Source of the DNA: Nocardia tenerifensis NBRC 101015 | GTDB taxonomy: Bacteria; Actinomycetota; Actinomycetes; Mycobacteriales; Mycobacteriaceae | Length of the DNA stretch: 58,827 bases | Direction of reading: 5' to 3' | Assembly: GCF_000308715.1 (NCBI RefSeq) | Contig: NZ_BAGH01000241.1 | Location: 1-58,827, forward strand | Shown: positions 37,600-46,863 of the stretch, in pieces | Position numbering within the stretch: position 1 is the stretch's first letter | Layout of the letters: every line of letters begins with the position of its first letter | Program-made: the position numbers and the translations under genes | The notes under the pieces: generated by a model | The model's database searches: none | Seen by the model: the letters and a program-made list of their open reading frames with translations, nothing else | Told to the model about the DNA's origin: nothing

Positions 37600-38448
37600 G
37601 TGAGCGGAATACCTAACGCACTGGCGGGCAAGATCGCGGTGGTCACCGGCGCGAGTCGCGGCATCGGCAAAGGCATCGCGCTGGAGCTCGGGGCGGCCGG
37701 GGCGACGGTGTACGTCACCGGACGCTCGGCCACGCCGGGGCGACTGCCCGGCACGGTGCACGAGACCGCGGCCGCCGTCGACGCGGCGGGCGGGGTCGGC
37801 GTCCCGTTCGTCTGCGATCACCGCGACGACGACGCGGTGCGGCGGCTGTTCCAGACGATCCGCGACGAGCACGGCCGCCTCGACGTGCTGGTGAACAACG
37901 TGTACAACTCCCCTGCCGCGGCGCGCTGGCTCGGCAAGCCGTTCTGGGAGGTACCGCCGGATGCCTGGGACGAGACGTTCGACATCGGCGTTCGATCGCA
38001 TTACGTGGCAAGCGTTTTCGCCGCGCCGCTGCTGATCGAGTCGGGCGGGTTGATCGTCAATATCTCCTCGCCGGGCTCGCAGCGATACATGCACAACGCG
38101 GTGTACGGCGTCGCGAAGACCGCGCTGGACCGGCTCACCGCAGACATGGCGCACAACCTGGCCGAGACCGAGGTGACCGTGGTCTCGCTGTGGCCGGGCA
38201 TCGTGGATACCGAACTGCTGCAACTGGTTCCGGCCGACGCTCAGGGTCAGCGCCTGGTCACCCTGCCGGGCGAGGGCACCTTCGACCTGGGTCAGGCGGA
38301 GACGCCGCGGTTCCCCGGCCGCGCCGTCGCGGCGCTCGCCGCCGACCCCGGCCGCCGGTCGCGCACCGGAACCGCTTGGCGCGTGGCCGATCTCGCGGAG
38401 GCCTACGGGTTCACCGACGTCGACGGGCGCATTCCCCGCGCGGACTGA
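37600..38448 (+). CDS. Short-chain dehydrogenase (DHRS1-like)
   Basis: 282 residues. Cofactor motif VVTGASRGIGKGIALEL near the N terminus, VLVNNVYNSP in the NNAG position, and the catalytic Y-x-x-x-K in NAVYGVAKTALDRL. The stretches ISSPGSQRYMHNAVYGV and VSLWPGIVDTELLQL strongly recall the DHRS1 group, whose known members reduce steroids and other carbonyls with NADPH. GTG start at 37600, only about 25 bp from the KstR-like box, so a short or absent leader is expected. Confidence 0.9.
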   Translation: MSGIPNALAGKIAVVTGASRGIGKGIALELGAAGATVYVTGRSATPGRLPGTVHETAAAVDAAGGVGVPFVCDHRDDDAVRRLFQTIRDEHGRLDVLVNNVYNSPAAARWLGKPFWEVPPDAWDETFDIGVRSHYVASVFAAPLLIESGGLIVNISSPGSQRYMHNAVYGVAKTALDRLTADMAHNLAETEVTVVSLWPGIVDTELLQLVPADAQGQRLVTLPGEGTFDLGQAETPRFPGRAVAALAADPGRRSRTGTAWRVADLAEAYGFTDVDGRIPRAD

Positions 38449-38452
38449 CCCG

Positions 38453-38752
38453 GCACGCAACGCCCGAAAACCGCCGCCCCGCAGGCGACGGCCAGACCCC
38501 ATCACGCGACACCAAGAAACCACCACACCGCGCGCAGCCGCCAGGCATCGTGATCGAGGAGGTCGCCCGCGTCTGTGATTCGTCCTCGCTCATCCCCGTG
38601 GTCAACAAGCTCGGCACCATGGGCCTGATCCCGCGCAGATCTGAAGCGACGCCGAGCTGCGCGGCTCTGCACGCGAAGGGCAAGATGCACCAGGTCGCGA
38701 TCGCCCCATCACGCAACACCAAGAAACCGCCGCACCGCACGCGACGGCTCAG
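38453..38752. repeat. Three diverged copies of a roughly 50-bp unit at the lysR 3' end
   Basis: Copies lie at about 38453-38493, 38494-38544 and 38702-38752, sharing CACGCAACACCAAGAAACC and CGCACCGCACGCGACGGC with scattered changes. The third copy is the coding 3' end of the LysR gene (its RAVRRFLGVA terminus); the others are non-coding copies beyond its stop. The second and third are separated by an acyl-CoA dehydrogenase fragment. Confidence 0.75.
38547..38710 (+). pseudogene. Fragment of an acyl-CoA dehydrogenase gene
   Basis: Translation in one frame gives IVIEEVARVCDSSSLIPVVN continuing KLGTMGLIPRRSE, a stretch strongly conserved in FadE25-type acyl-CoA dehydrogenases (usually VIEEVAR-CASSSLIPAVNKLGTM). 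After about 33 residues the match fades (KGKMHQVAIA where GEAM-SYALSE is expected). There is no start, no rest of the gene and no function. It is bracketed by copies of the lysR 3' repeat and is a remnant, not a live gene. Confidence 0.8.
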
Positions 38753-39590
38753 GCTTGGCGTGCCAGGCCAGGTAGACGTGCGACGGCGGCGCATCCGGGA
38801 TGTCCAGATACACAACGCCCGGGTGCGGCGCGCGGCTGCGGGCCAGGTCGGGCACGCCGCCGATGCCGCGATCGGCCGCGACCAGCTCGATCCACTCGTC
38901 GAAGTTCCGGCAGGTGATGATCGGCCGGTCCGGGTCGCCCTCGTCCCACGAACCGGCGTGGGTCGTGCCGGACACCACGTTCACGACCAGGGGGTAGCCG
39001 GCGAGATCGGCCCAGCGCAGATCGGTCGCGGTCGCGAGGGGCGAATGCACGGAGACGGCGAGCAACCGCCGCTCGGTCGCGATCACCCGCGAGTCGAAGT
39101 GGCTCGGCAGTCGAATCGCCTTGCGGTAGATGGCGATATCGATGGCTCGCACGTCGAGCGCGGCCAGCGGATCGTCGACGCGGCGCAGCGTGAGCCGGCC
39201 GCCCGCGGCCTCGTAGCGGCGGCGGGTCGCGGCCAACCAGCTGGTCGGCAGCAGCCAGGCGAAGCCGATTTCCACCGCGGAGCGGGCCCGCAGCCGGGCA
39301 GCCACGGTGTCGACATCGGCGAGAACGCGACGCGCGTGCGTCAGCAGTTCGGCGCCCTCGTCGGTCAGCGCGAAGCGCCGGGAGGTGCGTTCGATGAGGC
39401 GGCACTCGACGATCCGCTCCAGTTGCTGAATGGTCCTGGTCAGCGCGGGCTGGCTCAGGTGGAGGGCGGCGGCCGCGCGGGTGTAGTTGGCCTCCTCGCA
39501 CAGCGCGACATACGCCCGCAGATGCCGCAGTTCGATATTCGTCGGTCCGTCCTGCGGATCGGCTCCGTCGGGCAGCGGCCGCACTTCCAT
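38709..39590 (-). CDS. LysR-family transcriptional regulator
   Basis: 293 residues. The N-terminal winged helix reads LRHLRAYVALCEEANYTRAA and LSQPALTRTIQQLERIV near residues 20-60, followed by a two-lobed effector domain. The ATG at 39590 places the helix-turn-helix where LysR proteins have it; the frame is open to 39791, but that lies in the divergent MFS gene. The divergent arrangement with 69 bp between starts suggests control of the transporter. Its last codons form one copy of a 50-bp repeat. Confidence 0.9.
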   Translation of the reverse strand: MEVRPLPDGADPQDGPTNIELRHLRAYVALCEEANYTRAAAALHLSQPALTRTIQQLERIVECRLIERTSRRFALTDEGAELLTHARRVLADVDTVAARLRARSAVEIGFAWLLPTSWLAATRRRYEAAGGRLTLRRVDDPLAALDVRAIDIAIYRKAIRLPSHFDSRVIATERRLLAVSVHSPLATATDLRWADLAGYPLVVNVVSGTTHAGSWDEGDPDRPIITCRNFDEWIELVAADRGIGGVPDLARSRAPHPGVVYLDIPDAPPSHVYLAWHAKPEPSRAVRRFLGVA

Positions 39591-39659
39591 GCGTCGAGCG
39601 TATACATGGTGCGTAGAAAGCATTTCACAGGGGTGGGAACGAGACGTACGTTCGCTGGA

Positions 39660-40790
39660 GTGACCGCAACTCGCACAGCACCACGCCACAGCCTCGCCCC
39701 CGCCTTCGCGGCCGCGGCCGGGCTCGCCGCCGCGATGGGCGTCGGCCGGTTCGTCTACACGCCGCTGCTGCCGATCATGGTGGACGCGCACCGGATCAGC
39801 ACCAACGACGGCGCGGTGATCGCGGCGGCCAACTACGCCGGCTATCTGCTCGGCGCCGTCGCGCTCACCTGGTGGCCGGAGTTGAACAGCCGCAACGTTT
39901 TCCGGCTCTCCGCCACGCTGCTGATCCTCAGCGAGGCGCTAATGGCCGTGCCCGCGCCGACGAGTGTCGCCGCCGCGCTGCGGCTGGTCGCCGGGGTCAC
40001 CAGCGCCGTCATCTTCGTCGCGTGCGCCGGGGTGGCCGCGCGGCACGGCAGCAGCCGGGACGCGGCCGGAATCGCCATCAGCGGAGTGGGTTTCGGCATC
40101 GCGCTCACCGGGCTGCTGGTGCTGGCGGTGCGGCCGTTCCTCGGCTGGCAGAGCATGTGGCTGGTCTCAGCAGTGCTGACCGCGGCGTTGCTCGTGCCCG
40201 CGCTGCGGCTCGACATCCGGCCGGGGCGGCGGGCCGGCAAGGCCACCGTCCGGTCGCGGGGTGCGTGGCGGGCGCTGCTCGTCGCCTATTTCCTGGAGGG
40301 TGTCGGGTACATCGTGATCGGCACGTTTCTGGTGGCCGCGGTGAGCGATCAGCGGGGGCCGGTGGTCGGCTCGGCGATCTGGGTGGTGGTCGGCGTGGCC
40401 GCGGTGCCGGCGACGGTGCTGTGGGGCGTGGCCGCGCGCCGCTGGGCTCCGGCCGTCGCAATGACGAGTGCCCTACTGGCGCAGTGTGTTTCGGCGGTGC
40501 TGCCCGCCGTGTCGAGCGCGGTGTGGCCCGCAGTGATCGCCGCGGTGCTGTTCGGGGCGACGTTCCTCGGGATCGTCATGCTGGCGATTCGGATCGGCGG
40601 CGAACTGTCCGACGGGAGCGCCGCCGCGCCGCTCACCGCCGTCTACGGCGCGGGGCAGATGCTCGGTCCCCTGGTCGTCGCGCCGGTGATCAGGGACAGT
40701 TATCCGGCCGCGTTCGTCATCGCCGCCCTGGTGCTGGCGGCCGCGACGCTCGCGGCCGGTCTGGTGACCCGCCTGATCAGGCGAACTTGA
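39660..40790 (+). CDS. MFS transporter, YbfB/YjiJ type
   Basis: 376 residues with 11-12 hydrophobic segments. The N-terminal sequence GLAAAMGVGRFVYTPLLPIM is characteristic of the YbfB/YjiJ subfamily; substrates are unknown. GTG start at 39660, after CGCTGGA. Divergent from the LysR gene; its 3' end overlaps convergent secG by 14 bp. The frame is open for 490 codons upstream, but that part shadows LysR and the SDR gene. Confidence 0.9.
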   Translation: MTATRTAPRHSLAPAFAAAAGLAAAMGVGRFVYTPLLPIMVDAHRISTNDGAVIAAANYAGYLLGAVALTWWPELNSRNVFRLSATLLILSEALMAVPAPTSVAAALRLVAGVTSAVIFVACAGVAARHGSSRDAAGIAISGVGFGIALTGLLVLAVRPFLGWQSMWLVSAVLTAALLVPALRLDIRPGRRAGKATVRSRGAWRALLVAYFLEGVGYIVIGTFLVAAVSDQRGPVVGSAIWVVVGVAAVPATVLWGVAARRWAPAVAMTSALLAQCVSAVLPAVSSAVWPAVIAAVLFGATFLGIVMLAIRIGGELSDGSAAAPLTAVYGAGQMLGPLVVAPVIRDSYPAAFVIAALVLAAATLAAGLVTRLIRRT

Positions 40791-41010
40791 TCTCCAAGCC
40801 GATGCCGAGGATGGCGATGACCCACACCAGGCCGGTGAAGATGGTGACTCGGTCGAGGTTCTTCTCCACAACGGTCGAGCCGGAGAGGCTGGACTGCACA
40901 CCACCGCCGAACAGGCTGGACAGACCTCCACCCTTGGCGCGGTGCAGCAGCACCAGCAGCACCAGCAGCACGCTGGTGATGATCAGGAGGATATCGAGGA
41001 ACATGCGCAT
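40777..41010 (-). CDS. secG: SecG preprotein translocase subunit
   Basis: 77 residues with two membrane helices (about 3-22 and 55-74) joined by the cytoplasmic loop HRAKGGGLSSLFGGGVQSSL, the SecG signature. It helps protein export through SecYEG. In related genomes tpiA lies just upstream; here the upstream side is the start of the defence-type island, so the usual glycolytic neighbours (tpiA, pgk, gap) are missing from this position. Confidence 0.95.
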   Translation of the reverse strand: MRMFLDILLIITSVLLVLLVLLHRAKGGGLSSLFGGGVQSSLSGSTVVEKNLDRVTIFTGLVWVIAILGIGLEIKFA

Positions 41011-41032
41011 TCGAGAGATTCTAGGCGGGCGT

Positions 41033-41057
41033 CAGGGGCGGGATTGGGTCGCCCCTG
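41033..41057. terminator. Hairpin upstream of secG
   Basis: CAGGGGCG (41033-41040), a 9-nt loop, then CGCCCCTG (41050-41057). A stable 8-bp GC stem with no T tract. It lies between secG and the truncated kinase-helicase and may be the left-over terminator of the gene that once preceded secG, marking the core side of the island junction. Confidence 0.5.
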
Positions 41058-41069
41058 GCTACCGCCGTG

Positions 41070-43539
41070 TCATTCGCACGAAGTCCTGATTGGTCCGGCG
41101 CAGACCTGCCAAATCGGGCGGAGTCCCGCATCACAGCGGGACAAGAGCAGGTTGCGGGTGCGTTGATCGTCGCCCAGGAGCGCATCGACCGCATGCCGCG
41201 CGACCTCGGGCGACATGTCCGCATCAAGGGTGAGGGCGCCGTTCAAGTGCCGCCCGGCGTCGGCGAATAATTCATCGCGGTAACTCTCGAGCTGTTCGAT
41301 CCGGTTGTGCAGCTCGCTGGGATCGGTGTAGTCGTCAAGGACGGTGGCGAGTTCGGAAGGAGCGGACTCTCTTTGGGTGTCGATTTGAAGTGCGCGTAGG
41401 CGCATCAGATCTGTCGTGACAGCCGCGAATTGCTGTAGCGCCAGCGCCGCGCGGAGGTGATCGGTCGACATACCGACCGAATCAGCCTGTGCGCTCAGAT
41501 GCTTATCGGCGCGCTTACGGACCTCCTTCGCCCACCGTTTCATCTGCGCATCGAGCAGTAAGTGACGTACAGATTGTCCGACGCGGCGCCCGTCGGTAGC
41601 GGCGAGACGGATGAGGTCGGCCTGCCCACTCTGATCCAGCTTTTCGAGGGCATTGTCCACGGCAACATTGGTTTGCGAAGCGATCAGCACACGCGCATGC
41701 GGGTGACGGCGCAGGTACTGGTCGACCAGTTCGGCGATGAAGCTCGTCTTCCCGGTGCCCGGCGGGCCCTGCACCACCAGGAAGTCCTGGGCGCCCAATG
41801 CCTTGCGGACAGCGTCCTTCTTGGCACCGTCCAGCTCGCGCTGCCATGAGGGTGGATCGGTGTCGACGGGCATACGATTGCCCGCTGGATCCAGTAGTAG
41901 CTCCCGCAGAGCGGGGCGAGGACACGATTGTGCTTGCACAGCCTGGACCGCTTCGCGCTGTCGATTCAGAGCTGCCGCTTCCGGGCCGAGGCGGCGGGCG
42001 AGCATTCCGCGTGTGGGGAGATCGGCCCATTCAAGACTTCGAAGTACTATCTGGTCCCCGACTTGATCGACGACCTCGCCCCAGCCAAAAGTGCGGCTGT
42101 TGTGGCGGTCTCTTACCTCCCATGCGGTGCCGACGATGTTGTCCTCGACCGATTCCTCAAGTGTGAAATGTGCTTCTCTACCTTGGAACTCGCAGGCCAT
42201 GTAGATCATCGGTGCGCCCTCGCCAGCGAGGTCGCGCCGCGCCGCCAGCACCCGCAACCACCGATCGAATGTGCCCTCGCTGTCGCGTCCGATCTTGTTG
42301 CGCGTCGATTCGGCGAGCTGATCGTGGAAATCGTAGATCGCTGTGGCAAGCGCCCCAAGGGCGCGTTCTGCGGCATCGAGGTTCGTGGGTCTGCGGAAGG
42401 TCCAGTCGAATTCTGATGCGAGACGCAGTCCTCGCCCGCGCTGCGCCTCCAGGTGCTCGGCGTCGAGCTGCCGCGCCGAGACGACCGCAGCTTGCCGATC
42501 GGCAAATTCACGCTCGCCGTTGGCGAGGCTGAACTCCCACGACTCCCCGATAACTCGGATGCGATCGATTCGGCGTCCACCAGGCATATCGAGCGCGGTC
42601 ATCCACGTGCAATCGACAAACACTTCACCCGATAGATCTTCGAGCAGTGCCGATTCGGCAGCCCGTCGTCCGCTCGACTCGCCGACGAGCGCTTTGACGG
42701 CCGTGTTGGTCAGATGGAGCCAAACCGTCTCTCGCATCGAGTTCCGGCTGGGCACCTGCACACGATCGGCGTGCTTGAGCGTGTCGAGTAGCTCGCTCGC
42801 ATTCCGCGGCCGGTCACCGGGGTCGGGCGCAACACACGAGGTGAGGATTCGCCGGATCTCCGGAGGGATCGCGGCACTGTCCAACGCACGCGCGACGTCA
42901 CCAGGGTCTTTCAGCGTCGCTTTGCTCAGGCACTGGGCGGCCAGGACGCCCAGTGAATATACGTCGCGGACATACTTGATCGGCCCGTAGACCTCCGGCG
43001 GCGCATACGGTGGCGAGTGGAATGCGCGCACGGTCTGGGTCGGGGGGTCGTCCGCTTCACGAATGGTGGCGATACCGAAGTCTGCGAGCAGAGGTCTGCC
43101 GTCGTCGTCGATCAGGACGTTCTGCGGCTTGATATCACGGTGTTCGATGCGCTGCAGATGTGTGTATGCGAGTGCTTCGACCAAGGGATAGACCAGCTCC
43201 TGTGACAGCTTCTCCCAGGAAGTCCAGACATCACCATTGGCCAGATCGTCAGCCAGGTTGCGTTCTACCCAGTCCATGACCAGGAAGTAGGTTCCGCTGT
43301 TGTCGACCCCGGCATCACGGAAACCGACGATGTTCGGATGCACCAACTTCCGCAGCATCTGGGCTTCGCGCTCGAATACTGTGCGCGCAAGGTCGCCAGA
43401 TCCGGCGGTGATGAACTTGACCGCGACGAAAGCCACCATCACCGAGATCGGTCGCCTTCCGCACATAGGACAGACCGCCCTCGCGGCGTTCGCTGCCCAC
43501 CAACGCAAACCGTTCACCGATGATCTCCGGCACCCCCAC
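41070..43539 (-). pseudogene. Ser/Thr kinase-helicase, frameshifted and truncated
   Basis: The gene starts at GTG 43539 (AAGGA upstream) with GVPEIIGERFALVGSERREG and the kinase glycine-loop region. Near 43436 the frame shifts by one base (ATDLGDGG must continue as FVAVKFITAG). The rest reads on to 41070: kinase catalytic loop HRDIKPQNVLID, DFG in LLADFGIAT, a middle region of about 250 residues without known motifs, then a superfamily 1 helicase start with GPPGTGKTSFIAEL and ASQTNVAVDNALEKL. The DExx and later helicase motifs are absent, so the C-terminal half is deleted at the secG junction. Such fusions occur in defence islands; this one cannot work as encoded. Confidence 0.85.
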
Positions 43540-43754
43540 CGTCCTTCAACGTCTGGCCGGTTGCCGTACCGGACATGACTGGAAAGCATAGAAGGTCGCG
43601 ACCATGATCGTAAAGCGTTGTGCCGCGTCTGCTGTGCCGCGCTGCCTTTGCTCAGCTCGACCTGGCCAGCCGTCCCACGACCGCCCCCGTCCGAGGCGGA
43701 GTCGACGTGGTGATGTGTAACGTTCGATGAGGTGCCGTGCGCAGACGTCGACTT

Positions 43755-44633
43755 TTACCAGAGACTTCTCGGATCAGAGGGGCCGATCACGAGGTCGCCG
43801 GGGTCTTGTTCAATAACCGCCACCTCGAAGAGGTTGTCTCGGTAGACCTCTCGGGAGGACTCGATGCCGGCCTGGTCGAAGCTGATCGCATTGATCGTCA
43901 TCGTCGTGTAGAAGGTCCACCGCGCCGGCTCCTCCACGACTCGCTTGGGCTGGGTGCATTCCGCGCAGTTTTCGAGCTGGGTTTCGTCGCTCTCGGCGTG
44001 CGCTTCGCAGGACTCGAACTGGGTCCAATATACGAAACCTTCGTAGGTCAATGAACCATTAGGAGGCCATTCGAGCTCGATCCACTGGCCGGGCCCAAGG
44101 CCGTACACGCCGATTGCCCGCTCCAAACCAGCCTTCTTATCGGCATCGGACCATGGCACGTCGGGGGGCAGCGCGACATCCTCGATGGGGTCCACCCCGG
44201 TATACGTGGGAACATCGCTGGCGTAGTCGACTTCAACGTGCTTCTCTGCGGCCCGCGCCAACCAGTGGGCGGTACTCGTGCGGCCTGTGTCGACCTGCTC
44301 GTGGTCGAGCTGCGGGGTGATTTCAGCCTCCAGATAGACCAGCGCGTGACGACGCTCGTGCACGACGCGCGATGGAATCCGGCCGATAATCTCGGTTTCA
44401 ACGACTTCGGCGGCAGCTTCGTCGAGGGTATGTCTGACGTTGCGAATGGCGTCGCTGCCGGAGATCAGTTGTGGCAGCCCGAAGCGCTTGTCCCAGATGG
44501 AGGCGGCGATGAGCTCTTGCTTGTCGAGGAGTCCCTGGACGACCACTCGTCGCGCCGCCTCATCCGTAAGTTCCGGATCATGCAGGTACTCGTTCTGGAC
44601 AGTCTCGAGAATTTTCATGAACTGATCGAACAT
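43755..44633 (-). CDS. Island protein of unknown function
   Basis: 292 residues. The helical N-terminal third (FDQFMKILETVQNEYL ... RRVVVQGLLDKQELIAAS) is followed by a tryptophan- and proline-rich middle (PPDVPWSDADKKAG, GPGQWIELEWPPNGS) and a possible metal site with SCEAH and, about 13 residues on, NCAECTQ. No signal peptide or membrane helix and no domain that I can name. ATG at 44633 has GAAGGGG 7 nt upstream. It ends about 215 bp before the kinase-helicase start on the same strand and is divergent from rmuC. Confidence 0.7.
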   Translation of the reverse strand: MFDQFMKILETVQNEYLHDPELTDEAARRVVVQGLLDKQELIAASIWDKRFGLPQLISGSDAIRNVRHTLDEAAAEVVETEIIGRIPSRVVHERRHALVYLEAEITPQLDHEQVDTGRTSTAHWLARAAEKHVEVDYASDVPTYTGVDPIEDVALPPDVPWSDADKKAGLERAIGVYGLGPGQWIELEWPPNGSLTYEGFVYWTQFESCEAHAESDETQLENCAECTQPKRVVEEPARWTFYTTMTINAISFDQAGIESSREVYRDNLFEVAVIEQDPGDLVIGPSDPRSLW

Positions 44634-44794
44634 TCGGGGCCCCTTCCGATTTCAGTCACCAAGATACGCATCTGATGTTGGTCGCGGAAACAAGGGCCTA
44701 TCGATCAGAGTGACGCGCGTCGGATTCAACCGAGGCATGCCCCATTCCTACAGACCGGACGCATGGCGAGCCACTGCACTTCATGGCTCACCTG

Positions 44795-44823
44795 TTGATA
44801 ACGCAGGTTATCAACGGTATTAG
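44795..44823 (+). promoter_or_regulatory. rmuC promoter with overlapping palindromic operator
   Basis: TTGATAA (44795-44801), 6 nt, TTATCAA (44808-44814): a perfect 7-bp palindrome, extended to GTTGATAAC/GTTATCAAC. The left arm provides a -35 TTGATA; 17 nt on is TATTAG (44818-44823) as -10. The same layout is found at 46750. Repression by steric block of RNA polymerase is the simplest reading. The site also lies upstream of the divergent gene at 44633. Confidence 0.65.
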
Positions 44824-44926
44824 AGCAAAATTTGCAACTCGGATCATATGGTTCGTTCAACACAGCAATCCGACCGCAAGGCCGATCGCATGTGCCGAGT
44901 TCGATTGCCTACCAAGGGAGTTCGTG

Positions 44927-46597
44927 ATGTTTAACCTCACCGTCGTCATCATCACCATCACGGCCGCTATCTTTGCGGTCGCTGCCTATGCGGTTGCCAA
45001 GAACCGCGGCGCCGCTCGTCTGGCGGAGCAGGACGCGCGCCGCCGCGTCGCCGAGGAAAATAGCCGTTTAGCCAAAGTCCAGGCGGAGGAACTGCGTGCG
45101 GAACGGGACCGGGCTCAGGAACAGGCTGACCGGGTCACTAACGCCAACAGCGAATTGTCGCTACGGCAGCACGATCTCGAGCAGGGAATCGTGACGCTGA
45201 CCGGCCAGCTTGAGGCCACCCGGAACGAACTGCGTCACACCGAGCTGAAGGCCGAACAGTTGCGGGCCGAGGCCAGCTCGGGACAAACCGAATCCACGAG
45301 TCTTGCAAGCCGGCTGCGGACCGCCGAGAACGAGATCGCGACGCTGCGCGGGAAGGAGCAGCAGCTGGTAGACGAAGTTCAGCGGTTGCGCGTGCGGGTA
45401 GCCGAGCTGGACGAGCTGAACCAGGGCCTGCAACAGCAGGCCGTGGCGCTCGAAGCCGTACGCCAGCAGGTAGATACGGCCGGTGCCGAGAATCTGCGAT
45501 TGCAGCAGGAGGCGTTCCAGGCCCTCGGTGATCAGTTGCTGGCGCGCTCAGAGGCGAGCCTGGTCTCGGCGGCCCAGACGAAACTCGCGCAAATCAGCGA
45601 ACCGGTGCGCGAACGTCTGGCGCTGATCGACAAGCGGTTGGAGGAATTCGAAGTCAGCCGCACATCGAGCGAGGCGACGCTGCGGCAGGAGATCAAAGGG
45701 CTCTCCGAGGAAAGCCTGCGTCATCGCCAGCAGACCCACAGCCTGGTACAGGCGTTGAAGCGTCCCGAAACCCGCGGTCGTTGGGGTGAGATGCATCTGG
45801 AACGCGCCGTCGAACTCGCTGGCCTGCACCAGCATTGCGATTTCGACACGCAGGTGCACATTCCGGGTGTCGACGTGTCCCTTCGCCCCGACATGATCGT
45901 TCATCTGGTCGGCGGCAAGCACGTCGTCGTGGACTCCAAGGTGCCTATGGACGCCTTCGTCGCCGCTACCGAGGCTGACAGTGACGCTGCGGCGGGGAAG
46001 CATTGGGTGGAGCACGCCAAGCAGGTCCGTCGGCACATCGACGGGCTCGCCGAAAAGGAGTACTTCCGCAAGGTTGGGTCGACGCCGGAGTTCGTGATCA
46101 TGTTCGTGCCTAGTGAGTCCTTCCTTGCTCCGGCCTTGGAGCGGGACCGTACGCTGCTCGAATACGCCGCTGCCAAGCAGGTTTTGATCGTTACGCCAGT
46201 GACACTGATCGCGGCGCTGCGGGCGATCGCGTTCGGCTGGAAACAGGAAGCGTTGCGCGAGAACCTGCGTCAGGTCCTCAAGCTCGGCACCGAGATCTAT
46301 GAGCGCTTGTCGACTATGGGCGGCCACGTGGAACGGCTCGGCTCGGCGATCGACCGTGCGGTGAAGACCTATAACGACACGGTCGGGTCGTTGGAAAGCC
46401 GGGTTCTGGTGACTGCTCGCAAGCTCCGGGAGCTGAGTGTTGCGTCCGGCGAGTTGCCGATGCCGCAGCCCAAAGACAAGCTCACCCGACCGCTCGGCAG
46501 CGTCGAGTTGCTGGAATCGGCGGCGGCGGAACGGTTGAGCCCGGTTCCGCAGACGGAGGCGACGGTATCCGCAGCTCGCCAGATTGGCACGGAATAG
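44927..46597 (+). CDS. rmuC: RmuC-family DNA recombination-limiting protein
   Basis: 556 residues. An N-terminal membrane helix (about 3-25), a long coiled coil (about 30-265, rich in Q, E, R and L) and the RmuC domain with ETRGRWGEMHLERAVELAGL, FDTQVHIPG, LRPDMIVHLVGGKHVVVDSK and a FVPSESFLAPAL stretch. RmuC proteins resemble PD-(D/E)xK nucleases; E. coli RmuC limits inversion at short repeats. The ATG at 44927 follows AAGGGAG by 6 nt; the longer frame to 44783 lies over the promoter. It opens the plus-strand half of the island. Confidence 0.93.
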   Translation: MFNLTVVIITITAAIFAVAAYAVAKNRGAARLAEQDARRRVAEENSRLAKVQAEELRAERDRAQEQADRVTNANSELSLRQHDLEQGIVTLTGQLEATRNELRHTELKAEQLRAEASSGQTESTSLASRLRTAENEIATLRGKEQQLVDEVQRLRVRVAELDELNQGLQQQAVALEAVRQQVDTAGAENLRLQQEAFQALGDQLLARSEASLVSAAQTKLAQISEPVRERLALIDKRLEEFEVSRTSSEATLRQEIKGLSEESLRHRQQTHSLVQALKRPETRGRWGEMHLERAVELAGLHQHCDFDTQVHIPGVDVSLRPDMIVHLVGGKHVVVDSKVPMDAFVAATEADSDAAAGKHWVEHAKQVRRHIDGLAEKEYFRKVGSTPEFVIMFVPSESFLAPALERDRTLLEYAAAKQVLIVTPVTLIAALRAIAFGWKQEALRENLRQVLKLGTEIYERLSTMGGHVERLGSAIDRAVKTYNDTVGSLESRVLVTARKLRELSVASGELPMPQPKDKLTRPLGSVELLESAAAERLSPVPQTEATVSAARQIGTE

Positions 46598-46749
46598 CCC
46601 GGCCGTTCAGAGGATCCGGCGCTCTCGAACCGAGAACGCCGGATTTCTGCCGCTCAGCCGCCCGACTGCCATTGCCGATGATCGAATCCAGCGCACAGAA
46701 ATACGAGGATAACGCCGAACCACTGATATCTGCAGTTTGCACGTCATTG

Positions 46750-46777
46750 TTGATAACCCCTCTTATCAAGTTATTAA
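46750..46777 (+). promoter_or_regulatory. Promoter of the HTH-pseudomethylase operon with the same operator
   Basis: TTGATAA (46750-46756), 6 nt, TTATCAA (46763-46769), identical arms and spacing to the site before rmuC. TTGATA can serve as -35, and TATTAA (46772-46777) at 16 nt as -10. The start codon of the next gene lies 95 bp from the palindrome (113 bp for rmuC). The spacer differs between the two sites, so the arms are what is conserved. Confidence 0.65.
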
Positions 46778-46863
46778 AGGCAGGTCCCGACAAGGCCGGG
46801 ATAGAGTCTTCTTAGCCGAGCCCAGGAGAGGCCAGCTCGATGACCGGAAGGGAGTAAGCCGAG

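Noticed and set aside
37600..38448. SDR as the acyl-CoA reductase or FabG of fatty acid synthesis
   Set aside because: The SSPGSQRYMHN and LWPGIVDTELL stretches fit the DHRS1 group better than FabG, and no fatty acid synthesis genes are adjacent.
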